NCBI RefSeq assembly: GCF_002355635.1
Contig: NZ_AP017558.1
Location: forward strand, 124,001-188,000
DNA length: 64,000 nt
Source of the DNA: Halopenitus persicus
Lineage (GTDB): Archaea > Halobacteriota > Halobacteria > Halobacteriales > Haloferacaceae
Reading direction: 5' to 3'
Within the stretch, counting starts at the first letter, position 1; each line of letters starts with the position of its first letter. The notes under the pieces were generated by a model. The model was given only the letters and a program-made list of their open reading frames with translations, made no database searches and was not told the DNA's origin. Below, one piece after another: positions 15,516 to 24,521 of this stretch. The translations under genes and the position numbers were made by a program.

Positions 15516-16820
15516 ATGGCCGGGACGCTCGCGTCGATCTGGAAGCGGTATCGATCGGTGGGACTGATCTATCGGATCGCGGTCGCGTTCGTGATCGGGT
15601 CCGCCGCAGGGGTCGTCTTCGGCGAACGGATGGTCGTCGTCCAGCCGCTCGGCGACCTGTTCCTCCGGCTGCTCAATATGCTCGTGGTCCCGATCATCGT
15701 CTTCACCCTGCTGACCGGGATCCGGCAGCTCTCGCCGGCACGGCTCGGCCGGATCGGCGGCGCGACGGTCGCACTGTACGCGGTCACGACGACGGTCGCC
15801 GGCGTGATCGGCCTCGGGGTCGCGAACGTCCTCCAGCCCGGACGCGGGGTGGAGTTCGTCGCCGGCGAGGCCGAGTCGCAGGCGCCGCCGTCGCTGACCG
15901 AGGTCGTCCTCGGGATCGTGCCGAACAACCCCGTGACGGCGATGGCCGACGGCAACCTGCTCGGAACGGTCTTCTTCGCCATCGTCTTCGGGATCGCGTT
16001 GACCTACGTCCGGGCGAACAAGCCCGAATACGCCGAGAGCGTCGACTCGCTGTTCGAGGCCTTCGAGGTCGGCGCGGAGGCGATGTTCGTCGTCGTCCGC
16101 GGCGTGCTCGAGTACGGCGTTATCGGCGTCTTCGCGCTGATGGCGGCCGGGATCGGCACGGAGGGCGTCGGCGTCTTCTCCTCACTGGGCGAGCTCGTGC
16201 TCGCGGTCGGGCTCGCGGTCCTCATCCACATCGCAGTCACCTACCTCGGGCTGTTGATGACGGTCGTCTCGGACGTCTCGCCGCTCGCCTTCCTCAGGGG
16301 GTCCAAGGACGCGATGGTGACCGCCTTCGCGACCCGCTCCTCCAGCGGGACGCTGCCGGTGACGATGACGAACGCCGAGGAGGACCTCCGGATCGACGAG
16401 CGCGTCTACTCGTTCGCGCTGCCGGTCGGCGCGACCGCGAACATGGACGGCGCGGCGATCCGCCAGGCGATCACGGTCGTCTTTGCCGCCAACGTGGTCG
16501 GGCAGCCGCTCGCGCTGACCGAGCAGGCCCTCGTGTTGATCGTCGCCGTGCTCATCAGCATCGGCACCGCCGGCGTTCCGGGTGCGGGGATCGTGATGCT
16601 GACCGTCGTGCTCACGCAGGTCGGACTCCCGCTCACCGTGGTCGGTTTCGTCGCCGGCGTCGACCCGATCCTCGGCCGCATCGCCACGATGAACAACGTC
16701 ACGGGCGATCTGGCGGTGGCGACGGTCGTCGGCAAGTGGAACGACGCGATCGACTTCACCACCGGCGTCTGGGCCGACGGGACGGCCGCCGTCGGCGACG
16801 CGGCGCCGGCCGACGACTGA
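15516..16820 (+). CDS. Dicarboxylate/amino acid:cation symporter (DAACS family)
   Basis: The protein has 434 residues from ATG at 15516. It has the glutamate/dicarboxylate transporter layout: six N-terminal helices, the serine-rich hairpin FATRSSSGTLPVT, the sodium site in NMDGAAI, a second hairpin AGVPGAGIVMLTVVL and the substrate helix ATMNNVTGDLAVATVVGKW. It is a sodium- or proton-coupled importer for C4-dicarboxylates or glutamate. The Arg or Asp that would set specificity cannot be decided by eye. No operon partners. Confidence 0.92.
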   Translation: MAGTLASIWKRYRSVGLIYRIAVAFVIGSAAGVVFGERMVVVQPLGDLFLRLLNMLVVPIIVFTLLTGIRQLSPARLGRIGGATVALYAVTTTVAGVIGLGVANVLQPGRGVEFVAGEAESQAPPSLTEVVLGIVPNNPVTAMADGNLLGTVFFAIVFGIALTYVRANKPEYAESVDSLFEAFEVGAEAMFVVVRGVLEYGVIGVFALMAAGIGTEGVGVFSSLGELVLAVGLAVLIHIAVTYLGLLMTVVSDVSPLAFLRGSKDAMVTAFATRSSSGTLPVTMTNAEEDLRIDERVYSFALPVGATANMDGAAIRQAITVVFAANVVGQPLALTEQALVLIVAVLISIGTAGVPGAGIVMLTVVLTQVGLPLTVVGFVAGVDPILGRIATMNNVTGDLAVATVVGKWNDAIDFTTGVWADGTAAVGDAAPADD

Positions 16821-16873
16821 ATCAGCCGTGAGAACGAGCGTGCGTATTGTGGTAAATCGAGCCTTCCAGCAGT

Positions 16874-17464
16874 TCATTCACTGCCTTCGATCTCGGAATC
16901 GAACTCGAATTCGAGTTGTCCGTCAAGTATGTGTGTTTGGTCGAGCAGCCCCGGCTGAACGAGTTCGACAGTGCTTTCGACAACGAGTCGCTGAGCCGCC
17001 TCCGGCCATTGAATGACTGGAAAGTCGATGAATACGGTCTCGTTGGCGAGTTCACCGAATCGATGGACTTCGACGACTGCGGCCCTCCCATCCCGAAATA
17101 GTGACACCGACGGGTGGGGCCTGGAGTCCCCCATGAACGGGCCCTGGAGGGAGAGCTGTGGCGGAGTGCCGTCACCGTCCAGTGCCACGAACCGCTGTGT
17201 GAGTGACTGCAGTTCGGTGTCTTCAGTGTGTGAAACCCACGTGTTGAAATGTTCCGGAAGGGGTTCAAACCGAGGGTCAACACCCACGACAGCGAACTCC
17301 TCGCCGTCTCCGGGGAATTCGAGATACTTTTCGTCATCTCGGGAGTTGTCACTAGTTTTTACAGCTGGTTCCGTGTGTTCGGTTCGCTGTTCAACGGCGC
17401 TACAGCCCGCAGTGACAGAGGTGACAGCGGTCAAGGTGGATGCGAGGAGGGCACGGCGACGCAT
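16874..17464 (-). CDS. Putative lipoprotein of unknown function, 196 aa
   Basis: The start at 17464 gives MRRRALLASTLTAVTSVTAGC, a positively charged start, hydrophobic stretch and lipobox with Cys21. The mature part contains many strands, suggesting a beta-rich folded domain, and ends in ELEFEFDSEIEGSE. No known domain is recognised. Base composition of the gene and its flanks is visibly less GC-rich than the neighbours, with more A and T at third positions, which suggests a transferred or fast-evolving gene. Confidence 0.7.
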   Translation of the reverse strand: MRRRALLASTLTAVTSVTAGCSAVEQRTEHTEPAVKTSDNSRDDEKYLEFPGDGEEFAVVGVDPRFEPLPEHFNTWVSHTEDTELQSLTQRFVALDGDGTPPQLSLQGPFMGDSRPHPSVSLFRDGRAAVVEVHRFGELANETVFIDFPVIQWPEAAQRLVVESTVELVQPGLLDQTHILDGQLEFEFDSEIEGSE

Positions 17465-17743
17465 AAGTAGTGGAATCCCAGATAGTAATAATAATGTTAT
17501 GAAACTATCTCTTCATCCCGAATCTGGATCTTTCTTTTGAGGAGCCAACGACTGACTTCGCGCTGAATGTACACTCTAACTCATATAAATATTACTTGAT
17601 AGTTAGTACATACTCTCCTGCGCTAAGTCGCTCACCTGGACTGAGCGATTCCCGTTTGGCGTGGGAAGTCTCCTGTGACCTCCTCGGGTTGCGACGACTC
17701 GGTTGATCGGGGCTGACTCGATCGACGGCGACCCGATCGCTGA
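17465..17743. other. Intergenic region of lower GC
   Basis: About 280 bases without a supported gene. It contains the promoter of the lipoprotein gene (AT-rich, with AATAATAATG near 17490), an AT-rich run around 17580-17600 and a hairpin at 17628-17648. The GC content rises again towards the MFS gene. Confidence 0.5.
17628..17648 (-). terminator. Hairpin downstream of the MFS gene
   Basis: The arms TCGCTCA (17628-17634) and TGAGCGA (17642-17648) pair perfectly with a 7-base loop. It lies about 95 bases past the stop codon of the minus-strand MFS gene. Confidence 0.35.
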
Positions 17744-19168
17744 CTACCCGGCCGACTCGACCCCGCCGGCGATCGATCTGACCGCCGGGAACAGCGCAAG
17801 GGCGATCAGGATCTCCATCCCGCCGACGACGAGGAACGCCGTCAGGTAGTCGAACCCCTCGGTGACGGTCCCGCCGACGAGAAAGCCGGTCAGAAAGCCC
17901 AGCGATCCGAACACGTTGAACAGCCCCATCGCGGCGCCGCGCTCGGCGACCCCGACCAGATCCGTCACGAGCGCCATCGTCGCGGGCGCGACCAGCGCGC
18001 CGCAGACGCCGACGAGCACCATCAACCCGGCCGCGATCGGGTACGTCGGGGCCAGCCCGACCGCGATGATGACGAAGCCGTAGGCGATCGACCCGACGAC
18101 GATGGGGAAAAACCGGCCGATCCGGTCCGAGAGCACGCCCATCGGGTACTGGAGAACGGCGAACGGAAGGAAGAACAGCGCCAGCGTGAGGCCCGCGCCA
18201 AACGCCGACAGCTCGAAGGCACCCTCCTGGAAGTAGTACACGCCGACCAGCGCGAAGAAGCCGGCGGTAAGTCGGTCGATGAACCCGAACGCGAACGGCA
18301 CGAGCAGGCCGGGCACGGCGCGGATCCGGGCGAGTACCTCGCGGAACCCCGGATCGTCGGCTGCCGGCGTGTCGGGTCCGGTTTCGGTCATCGTGCCGGC
18401 ACGGTCGGTCACGGTCGCGGCGAGCAGCGACGACAGGAACAGCACCGTCGCACTCGCGTAGATCGGGTAGAAGGGGTCGACGTCGGCGAGCCGGCCGCCG
18501 ACGACCGATCCGAGGGCAGCCCCGAAGCCGATCGCGACGCCGGCCGCGCCCATGTTCCGGCCGTGGCCCCCGCCCAGGTCCATCAACATCGTGATGCCCA
18601 GCGAGAACGCGCCGATCGTGAACGCGCCGCCGACGACGCGGACGAGCAGCGCCGCACCGAAGCCGATCCCCAGCCACGGCGCGAGCGCGAGCGTCAGATA
18701 GGCGGCCCCGCCGCCCGCCGCGCCGAGGACCACGAGCGATGCGCGTCGCCCGAGGGCGTCGCTTACGGCCCCCCAGACGCCGGCGAAGGTGACGAAGGCG
18801 GCGAACTCGGCGGCCAGAAACCACATTCCCGCGCTCACGCCGCCCGGCGCGCCGAGCGCGACGACGATGTCGGGAACGCCGGGGTAGACGAGAACCTGCG
18901 AAACCAACACGAGCCAGACGACCGCGGCGAGCCGCCGGCGGTCGGCCCCGTGAACCGACCCACCGTCGGCGGCGGCCGGAGCCGATGGGGTGGATGCAAC
19001 CGTCCCGAGAAGGGATTCGACTACCCGATGGAGGGATTCGACTACCCGATGGAGGGGTCCGACCGCCCGATGGAGGGGTATGACCGTCCCGCAGAGGAAC
19101 GCACCCGTTCCACAGAGGAACGCGCCCGTCCCGCGGACGTGAGCGATCGGCCGAGCGAGACGACTCAT
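17744..19168 (-). CDS. Major facilitator superfamily permease
   Basis: There are 474 residues if the start is at 19168 (MSRLARPIAHV); a start further inside, close to the first membrane helix, is possible. The core has 12 hydrophobic segments with the MFS loop GAVSDALGRRASL between helices 2 and 3 and GVLSDRIGRFFP in the second half. This resembles drug/sugar exporters of the MDR type. The first 90 residues form an extra region made of about six 7-residue repeats (for example LHRVVES) encoded by 21-base DNA repeats, so the annotated N-terminus may be untranslated. Substrate unknown. Confidence 0.82.
   Translation of the reverse strand: MSRLARPIAHVRGTGAFLCGTGAFLCGTVIPLHRAVGPLHRVVESLHRVVESLLGTVASTPSAPAAADGGSVHGADRRRLAAVVWLVLVSQVLVYPGVPDIVVALGAPGGVSAGMWFLAAEFAAFVTFAGVWGAVSDALGRRASLVVLGAAGGGAAYLTLALAPWLGIGFGAALLVRVVGGAFTIGAFSLGITMLMDLGGGHGRNMGAAGVAIGFGAALGSVVGGRLADVDPFYPIYASATVLFLSSLLAATVTDRAGTMTETGPDTPAADDPGFREVLARIRAVPGLLVPFAFGFIDRLTAGFFALVGVYYFQEGAFELSAFGAGLTLALFFLPFAVLQYPMGVLSDRIGRFFPIVVGSIAYGFVIIAVGLAPTYPIAAGLMVLVGVCGALVAPATMALVTDLVGVAERGAAMGLFNVFGSLGFLTGFLVGGTVTEGFDYLTAFLVVGGMEILIALALFPAVRSIAGGVESAG
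19013..19138. repeat. Six degenerate 21-base tandem units
   Basis: Units of 21 bases begin GGATTCGACTACCCGATGGAG (positions 19013-19033 and an exact copy at 19034-19054) and become increasingly diverged in four more copies. The period is a multiple of three, and the minus-strand frame stays open across it. Confidence 0.85.
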
Positions 19169-19253
19169 ACGTGGTCGTTCGGCGGGTGGATGGAAAGACG
19201 CATCGGGACCGGACGGGGCGGGACCGTGACTCCGGTCGCCCGATTGATCCCGG

Positions 19254-19907
19254 CTACCGGGCGTTCTCGATCGCCGCCGAAACGGCATCGGCGGTCGGCT
19301 CCGCGACGGGGTCCCCGTTCACGAACACCGTCGGCGTCCCCTGGACGCCGCGGTCGATCCCGGTCGCCCGGTCGTCCGAGACGACCGGCTCGTACGTGCC
19401 GGACTCGCCATCGCGGATCGCGGAACACGGATCGCCGCCGGCCTCCTCCGCGGCGTAGCCCACGATATCCCAGGAGTACGACTCGTGGTGCTCGAAGGCG
19501 GTCTTGGCGAACGCGAAGAACGCCTCGTCGTCCTGCCGGTCCTGAACGCCCCGCGCGGCGTTCGCGACGCCCGGCGACCAGGTGTCGTGAACCGGGATCG
19601 GGAAGTCCCAGTGCTCGTACCGGATGATCCCGGGATCGACGTACTCCGACTCGATCGTCGGCGCCTCCTCGAGTTCCCAGGTGGCGCAGTGCGGGCACGC
19701 GAAGTCCTTGAACACGGCTACGGTGACGTCGGAATCGGGGTCGCCGATCACGGGTCGCGACAGCTCCGAGACGGACTCGGCCGGCGGACTCGTGTCACAG
19801 TCGTAGTCGGGGATGTCCGAACCACCGCCGCCGCCGAGACAGCCCGCGACGCCGAGCGTCGCGGCGGTTCCGGCGGACGACAGGACGGCACGGCGGGAAG
19901 TACGCAT
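19254..19907 (-). CDS. DsbA-like thioredoxin-fold lipoprotein
   Basis: The protein has 217 residues. MRTSRRAVLSSAGTAATLGV followed by AGC is a twin-arginine lipoprotein signal with Cys23. The active site CPHC lies near residue 71 (FKDFACPHCATWE), and the cis-proline loop is GVQGTPTVFVNG near the C-terminus. It probably makes or shuffles disulfides in exported proteins outside the membrane. The signal includes a short Gly linker after the lipid anchor. It lies just upstream of the MFS gene on the same strand. Confidence 0.88.
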   Translation of the reverse strand: MRTSRRAVLSSAGTAATLGVAGCLGGGGGSDIPDYDCDTSPPAESVSELSRPVIGDPDSDVTVAVFKDFACPHCATWELEEAPTIESEYVDPGIIRYEHWDFPIPVHDTWSPGVANAARGVQDRQDDEAFFAFAKTAFEHHESYSWDIVGYAAEEAGGDPCSAIRDGESGTYEPVVSDDRATGIDRGVQGTPTVFVNGDPVAEPTADAVSAAIENAR

Positions 19908-19989
19908 ACGTTCGGTTCGGGAGCGCGGACACTTATTCGCACCGAGACCGGTCGCAGCGACGACCCACCGTCAGCCCACGGTCCGACGT

Positions 19990-20145
19990 TCAGACCCGCT
20001 TTGAGCGGGCTTCCCTGACCCCTGCTCCGTCGCGGACCATATCCTCACAATCCGGGCACACGCGAACGGTATCGAACTCCGGCGGGGCGAACACCCGGAC
20101 GTACCGCTCGGTGACGAACGAGCCACAGTTCCTACATTCCGGCAT
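19990..20145 (-). CDS. Small zinc-finger protein (DUF7563-like), 51 aa
   Basis: The frame starts at 20145 with MPECRNCGSFVTERYVRVF and ends with RSKRV and TGA. Two CxxC pairs, CRNC at the start and CPDC in the middle, make a zinc ribbon. Short proteins of this form are widespread in haloarchaea, often near unrelated genes. A nucleic-acid or protein-binding role is likely but unproven. It is upstream of the DsbA-like gene on the same strand. Confidence 0.75.
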   Translation of the reverse strand: MPECRNCGSFVTERYVRVFAPPEFDTVRVCPDCEDMVRDGAGVREARSKRV

Positions 20146-20274
20146 TACTCCGACATAGGGAATCACCCTAAGTAGTGCTTTGGGCCGAGGCTGATGTCAC
20201 CGATTCACAAACCGTCGGTCGAGCGGGCCACGTCGCCCGCCGAGGTTAAGACGCCGGCGAGCGTACCGAAGATT

Positions 20275-20817
20275 ATGACCGACACGACCGCGACCGCGAC
20301 GTTCGGCGGCGGCTGCTTCTGGTGTACCGAAGCGGCGTTCACGGAGGTCGAGGGCGTCGAATCGGTGACGTCAGGCTACGCCGGCGGCGAGACCGACGAC
20401 CCGACCTACCGTGAGGTCTGTACCGGCGAGACGGGCCACGCGGAGGTCATCCAGGTGGAGTACGACACGACCGTCATCGACTACGGCGAGCTGCTGGAGG
20501 TGTTCTTCACCGTCCACGACCCCACCCAGCTGAACCGACAGGGACCCGACGTAGGCTCGCAGTATCGGTCGATCATCCTGACACACGACGAGGAGCAGCG
20601 ACGGCAGGCCGAGGCGTACGTCGAGGCGCTGTCGGCCGAGGGCGGATACGACGACCCGATCGTGACCGAGATCGAACCGCTGGGGACGTTCTGGCGGGCC
20701 GAGGAGAAGCACCAGGACTACTTCGCGAAGAACCCGCAGGACGCGTACTGTCGGATGCACGCCCAGCCGAAGGTCGAGAAGGTTCGCGAGCGGTTCCGCG
20801 AGGAGCAGACGGCATAG
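20275..20817 (+). CDS. msrA: Peptide methionine-S-sulfoxide reductase
   Basis: The protein has 180 residues from ATG at 20275; an earlier in-frame Met at 20194 adds 27 non-conserved residues. The N-terminal active-site motif GGCFWCTEA contains the catalytic Cys. YREVCTGETGHAEVIQVEYD and YRSIILTHDEEQ are conserved family blocks. The C-terminal Cys in DAYCRMHAQPK may act as a resolving residue. The enzyme repairs oxidised methionines in the cytoplasm. Three 29-base tandem repeats follow the stop codon. Confidence 0.95.
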   Translation: MTDTTATATFGGGCFWCTEAAFTEVEGVESVTSGYAGGETDDPTYREVCTGETGHAEVIQVEYDTTVIDYGELLEVFFTVHDPTQLNRQGPDVGSQYRSIILTHDEEQRRQAEAYVEALSAEGGYDDPIVTEIEPLGTFWRAEEKHQDYFAKNPQDAYCRMHAQPKVEKVRERFREEQTA

Positions 20818-20834
20818 TTCGGGCAGTGTCGGTA

Positions 20835-20921
20835 CACGCTCAGTGATCGTACCGGAGAGCGGCCACGCTCGGTGATCGTATCGGTGAGCGGCCACGCTCA
20901 GTGATCGTACCGGTGAGCGGC
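20835..20921. repeat. Three tandem 29-base copies
   Basis: The unit starts CACGCTCAGTGATCGTACCG and ends AGCGGC. Copies start at 20835, 20864 and 20893 with a few substitutions. It fills the spacer between msrA and ribH. Confidence 0.9.
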
Positions 20922-20970
20922 GGCCCGCACAGAACGGTACTTCTTTGAGCGACGGCGTGAACGGTCGGAC

Positions 20971-21387
20971 ATGGTCACGCTGGGACTGGTCGTCGCGCGG
21001 TTCAACGGGTCCGTGACGGAGCCGATGGCGGAAGCAGCGCGGTCGGCCGCCGCGGAGCGGGACGCCACGATCGAACACGAGATCCCCGTCCCCGGCGCCT
21101 ACGACGCGCCGCTGGCGGCAGACCGCCTCGCGCGCCGCGATGACGTCGACGCGGTCGTCGTCGTGGGCGCGATCGTCACGGGCGACACCGACCACGACCG
21201 CGTGATCGGCTCGGCCGCCGCCGAGCAGCTGACGGCGGTGAGCCTCGACCGGGACACGCCGGTCACCTTCGGCGTCAGCGGCCCGGGGATGTCCGGCGCG
21301 GAGGCCCGCGAACGGGTCGAGAAGGGTGCCGACGCGACCCATGCGGCCGTCGATCTGGTCGAGGATCTTCCCGACCCCGAGCCGTGA
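20971..21387 (+). CDS. ribH: 6,7-dimethyl-8-ribityllumazine synthase
   Basis: The protein has 138 residues. It shows VARFNGSVTEPM at the N-terminus, the substrate loop IPVPGAYDAPLAA and VVVGAIVTGDTDHDRVIG with the catalytic His. It condenses the pyrimidine and butanone phosphate precursors in the penultimate step of riboflavin synthesis and usually assembles into large shells. No other rib genes are next to it. Length is typical for archaeal RibH. Confidence 0.93.
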   Translation: MVTLGLVVARFNGSVTEPMAEAARSAAAERDATIEHEIPVPGAYDAPLAADRLARRDDVDAVVVVGAIVTGDTDHDRVIGSAAAEQLTAVSLDRDTPVTFGVSGPGMSGAEARERVEKGADATHAAVDLVEDLPDPEP

Positions 21388-21486
21388 TGACGGCCCGACA
21401 CCGACCACGCTGACCCGACGACTGACGCAACCACACCGACCGGACGCAACCACACCGACCACCGACACCACAGCCCGAGACAACAG

Positions 21487-22635
21487 ATGACCGACGACTT
21501 CACCGACCGGATCCAGCGAGTAGAACCGAGCGCGACCCTGGCGATCTCCAACCTTGCCGCCGAGAAGGAGGCGGAGGGTGCCGACATCGTCGACCTCTCC
21601 GTGGGCGAGCCCGACTTCGACACGCCGGGGAACATCGTCGCGGCCGGCACCGAGGCCCTCGAGGCCGGCAACACCGGCTACACCTCCTCGAACGGCGTTC
21701 CCGAACTGAAGGACGCGATCGCCGAGAAGCTCCGGGGCGACGGCATCGACGCGGAGGCGGACGAGGTGATCGTCACGCCCGGCGCGAAGCAAGCCCTGTA
21801 CGAGACCGTCCAGACGCTGGTCGAGGACGGCGACGAGGTCGTGCTCCTCGACCCCGCATGGGTCTCCTACGAGGCGATGGTCAAGCTCGCCGGGGGCGAC
21901 CTCGAGCGGGTCGACCTGGCGCCGCACGACTTCCAGCTCGAGCCCGCGCTCGACGCCCTCGCGGATGCGGTCTCGGACGACACCGAGCTCCTGATCGTCA
22001 ACTCCCCCTCGAACCCGACCGGCGCGGTCTACTCCGACGCCGCCCTCGAGGGCGTCCGCGACCTCGCCGTCGACCACGACGTGACCGTGGTGGCCGACGA
22101 GATCTACGAGCGCATTACCTACGGCGTCGAGCCGACCTCGCTGGCAACCCTCGAGGGAATGGCCGACCGGACGGTCACGATCAACGGCTTCTCGAAGGCG
22201 TTCTCGATGACCGGCTGGCGGCTCGGCTACCTCCACGCCACCGAGGAGTTCGTCTCGCAGGCGGGCAAGCTCCACTCCCACTCGGTCTCGTGTGCGACGA
22301 ACTTCGTCCAGCGAGCCGGGATCGAGGCGCTCGCCAACACCGACGAAGCGGTCGTGGAGATGCGGGACGCCTTCCGCGACCGGCGGGACCTGCTCGTCGA
22401 CCTGCTGGCCGACCACGGCGTCGACGTCGCCGTCCCCGACGGCGCCTTCTACATGATGCTCCCGGTCGACGAGGACGACCAGGCGTGGTGTGAGGCCGCC
22501 ATCGAGCAGTCGCACGTCGCCTGCGTGCCCGGCTCGGCCTTTAACGCGCCCGGCTACGCGCGGATCTCCTACGCGGCGAGCGAGCAGCGGCTCCGCGAGG
22601 CGATCGAGCGGCTGGCCGACAACGACCTCCTGTAG
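21487..22635 (+). CDS. Class I/II aminotransferase (aspartate aminotransferase type)
   Basis: The protein has 382 residues. The fold type I PLP motifs are complete: SVGEPDFDTP, NSPSNPTGAVYSD, VADEIYERITYG and the Schiff-base lysine in INGFSKAFSMTGWRLGY. It probably moves amino groups between aspartate or other amino acids and 2-oxo acids. Bases 21416-21460 just upstream contain a short duplicated segment with CGCAACCACACCGACC. A Lrp regulator gene and a second aminotransferase follow. Confidence 0.9.
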   Translation: MTDDFTDRIQRVEPSATLAISNLAAEKEAEGADIVDLSVGEPDFDTPGNIVAAGTEALEAGNTGYTSSNGVPELKDAIAEKLRGDGIDAEADEVIVTPGAKQALYETVQTLVEDGDEVVLLDPAWVSYEAMVKLAGGDLERVDLAPHDFQLEPALDALADAVSDDTELLIVNSPSNPTGAVYSDAALEGVRDLAVDHDVTVVADEIYERITYGVEPTSLATLEGMADRTVTINGFSKAFSMTGWRLGYLHATEEFVSQAGKLHSHSVSCATNFVQRAGIEALANTDEAVVEMRDAFRDRRDLLVDLLADHGVDVAVPDGAFYMMLPVDEDDQAWCEAAIEQSHVACVPGSAFNAPGYARISYAASEQRLREAIERLADNDLL

Positions 22636-22742
22636 GGCTCGCCGGTCCCGTCTCTCCGCGGCTCCGCTCCCCGACGGCGCCATTCCACGAGGGTCGGCCA
22701 CGCACCGCTATCCCTTTGAGGGCGGGGTCGTATGCGGAACGT

Positions 22743-23231
22743 ATGAGCGACGAGCGGGAGGTACTCGACGTACTGACCACGAACGCCCGCGAGAGCACCG
22801 CCGACATCGCCGCACAGACCGGCCTCGAGGAGGACGCCGTCGAGGAGGCGATCGCGTCGCTGGAGCGACGCGGCGTCGTCCACGGCTACCAGGCGGTCGT
22901 GGACTGGGACCGCGCCGAGACGGAGCGCGTCCGCGCGATCGTCGAACTCAACGTCGAACTCGACCGCGAGACGGGCTACGAGGAGATCGCCGACCGGATC
23001 GCGAAGTTCCCGGCCGTCGAGGCGCTCCACCTCGTGTCCGGCGATTACGACTTCGCCGCCGAGGTGGCCGGCGCCTCGATGCAGGACGTCTCCGGGTTCG
23101 TCTCCGAGCAGGTCGCGCCGATCCCCGAGATCACCCAGACGGTGACCCACTACGTCATGGAGACGTACAAGGACGGCGGCGTCAGGTTCGGCGATCGGGA
23201 CGAGGACGACCGGCTCTCCGTGTCGCCATGA
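22743..23231 (+). CDS. Lrp/AsnC family transcriptional regulator
   Basis: The protein has 162 residues from ATG at 22743 (MSDEREVLDVLTTNARES). The N-terminal winged helix (about 1-55) is followed by a RAM domain with EALHLVSGDYDFAAEV for effector binding and oligomer formation. The stop overlaps the next start (ATGA at 23228-23231), so it is co-transcribed with the second aminotransferase, which it may regulate in response to an amino acid. Confidence 0.92.
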   Translation: MSDEREVLDVLTTNARESTADIAAQTGLEEDAVEEAIASLERRGVVHGYQAVVDWDRAETERVRAIVELNVELDRETGYEEIADRIAKFPAVEALHLVSGDYDFAAEVAGASMQDVSGFVSEQVAPIPEITQTVTHYVMETYKDGGVRFGDRDEDDRLSVSP

Positions 23232-24379
23232 ACCTCTCGGACCGCGTCACCGACCTCCCCGAATCGGGGATCCGGAAGTTCTTCGAGCTGGCGGAGGCCC
23301 GCGACGACGTCATCTCCCTCGGCGTCGGGGAGCCGGACTTCTCGGCCCCCTGGGCGGCTCGTACCGCGGCGATCGATTCGCTCGAACGCGGCCGGACCTC
23401 CTACACCTCGAACCGGGGGATCCGCGAGCTGCGCGAGGCGATCGCCGACCACCATCGGCGCTACGACCAGGACTACGATCCCGGCGACGAGATCCTCGTC
23501 ACCACCGGCGCGAGCGAGGCCGTCGACCTGGCGCTGCGCGCGCTCGTCGACCCCGGCGACGTCGTCGCGATCCACGAACCGACCTACATCTCCTACGGTC
23601 CCGGCGTGGAGTTGGCCGGCGGCGAGCCGCTGTCGGTTCCCACGCGCGCGGCCGACGACTTCGCATTGACCCGGGAGCGCCTCGCCGCCGCCGGCGCCGA
23701 ACGGGCCGACACGCTCGTGTTGTGTTACCCGAACAATCCCACCGGCGCGGTGATGACCGACGAGCAGCTCGCCGAGGTCGCGGCCTTCTGCCGCGAGCAC
23801 GACATCCAGGTGATCGCGGACGAGATCTACGCGGCGCTCACCTACGGCCGGGACCACGAGTCGATCGCGACCCAACCGGAAATGCGCGACCGGACGGTCG
23901 TGGTCAACGGCTTCTCGAAGGCGTACGCGATGACGGGGCTCCGGTTGGGCTACGCGCTCGGCCCCGCCGAGGCGATCGACGCGATGAACCGGATCCACCA
24001 GTACACGATGCTGTCCGCCCCGACGACCGCACAGTACGCGGCGCTGGAGGGGCTCCGGTCGTGCGATTCGGAGGTCGCAGAGATGGTGAGCGAGTACGAC
24101 CGCCGCCGCCGGTTCGTCCACTCGCGGTTCCGGGAGATGGGCCTCGACTGCTTCGAGCCGCGGGGCGCCTTCTACGCGTTCCCCGACTGCGGCGGCGACG
24201 ACGAGCGGTTCGCCGAGGAGCTGCTGGAGTCACAGGGCGTGGCGGTCGTTCCCGGGTCGGTCTTCGGGGAGGGCGGCAAGGGGCACCTCCGCGTCTCCTA
24301 CGCGACGAGCATGCGCGAGTTGAAGCGGGCGACCGACCGGATCGAGACGTTCCTCACCGAGCGCCGGCAGACGCCCTAG
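23228..24379 (+). CDS. Class I/II aminotransferase
   Basis: The protein has 383 residues. It contains SLGVGEPDFSAPW, YPNNPTGAVMTD, IADEIYAALTYG and the PLP lysine in NGFSKAYAMTGLRLGYA. It is a paralogue of the enzyme at 21487-22635, with similar length and motif order. The pairing with a Lrp regulator gene suggests control by an amino acid; the substrate may be branched-chain, aromatic or aspartate. The start is set by overlap with the regulator stop. Confidence 0.9.
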   Translation: MNLSDRVTDLPESGIRKFFELAEARDDVISLGVGEPDFSAPWAARTAAIDSLERGRTSYTSNRGIRELREAIADHHRRYDQDYDPGDEILVTTGASEAVDLALRALVDPGDVVAIHEPTYISYGPGVELAGGEPLSVPTRAADDFALTRERLAAAGAERADTLVLCYPNNPTGAVMTDEQLAEVAAFCREHDIQVIADEIYAALTYGRDHESIATQPEMRDRTVVVNGFSKAYAMTGLRLGYALGPAEAIDAMNRIHQYTMLSAPTTAQYAALEGLRSCDSEVAEMVSEYDRRRRFVHSRFREMGLDCFEPRGAFYAFPDCGGDDERFAEELLESQGVAVVPGSVFGEGGKGHLRVSYATSMRELKRATDRIETFLTERRQTP

Positions 24380-24402
24380 CGACCGTCTTTCGTTCCGATT
24401 CG

Positions 24403-24458
24403 TTTTTTAGACCCACAGTAGGATAACACTCGATACGATAGGTGGAAATATATTTTCC
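24403..24458. promoter_or_regulatory. T-run and near-palindromic TATA region before the acyl-CoA dehydrogenase gene
   Basis: A run of six T (24403-24408) follows the aminotransferase stop and could end transcription. Further on, GGAAA (24444-24448) and TTTCC (24454-24458) flank TATAT, making a TATA box inside an inverted repeat. The downstream start at 24522 implies a leader of about 40 bases, unlike the leaderless genes nearby. Confidence 0.4.
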
Positions 24459-24521
24459 AACCCATCTGAAATCTCGGATTCATTGCGAAGAGTTATCACG
24501 AATGAACCACCACGGAGGAAC

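Noticed and set aside
16830-17640. Insertion sequence or provirus remnant at the low-GC lipoprotein
   Set aside because: No transposase, integrase or terminal repeats are present.
20371-22701. 776-codon open frame on the minus strand across msrA, ribH and an aminotransferase
   Set aside because: Typical GC-rich shadow frame over three clear genes on the plus strand.
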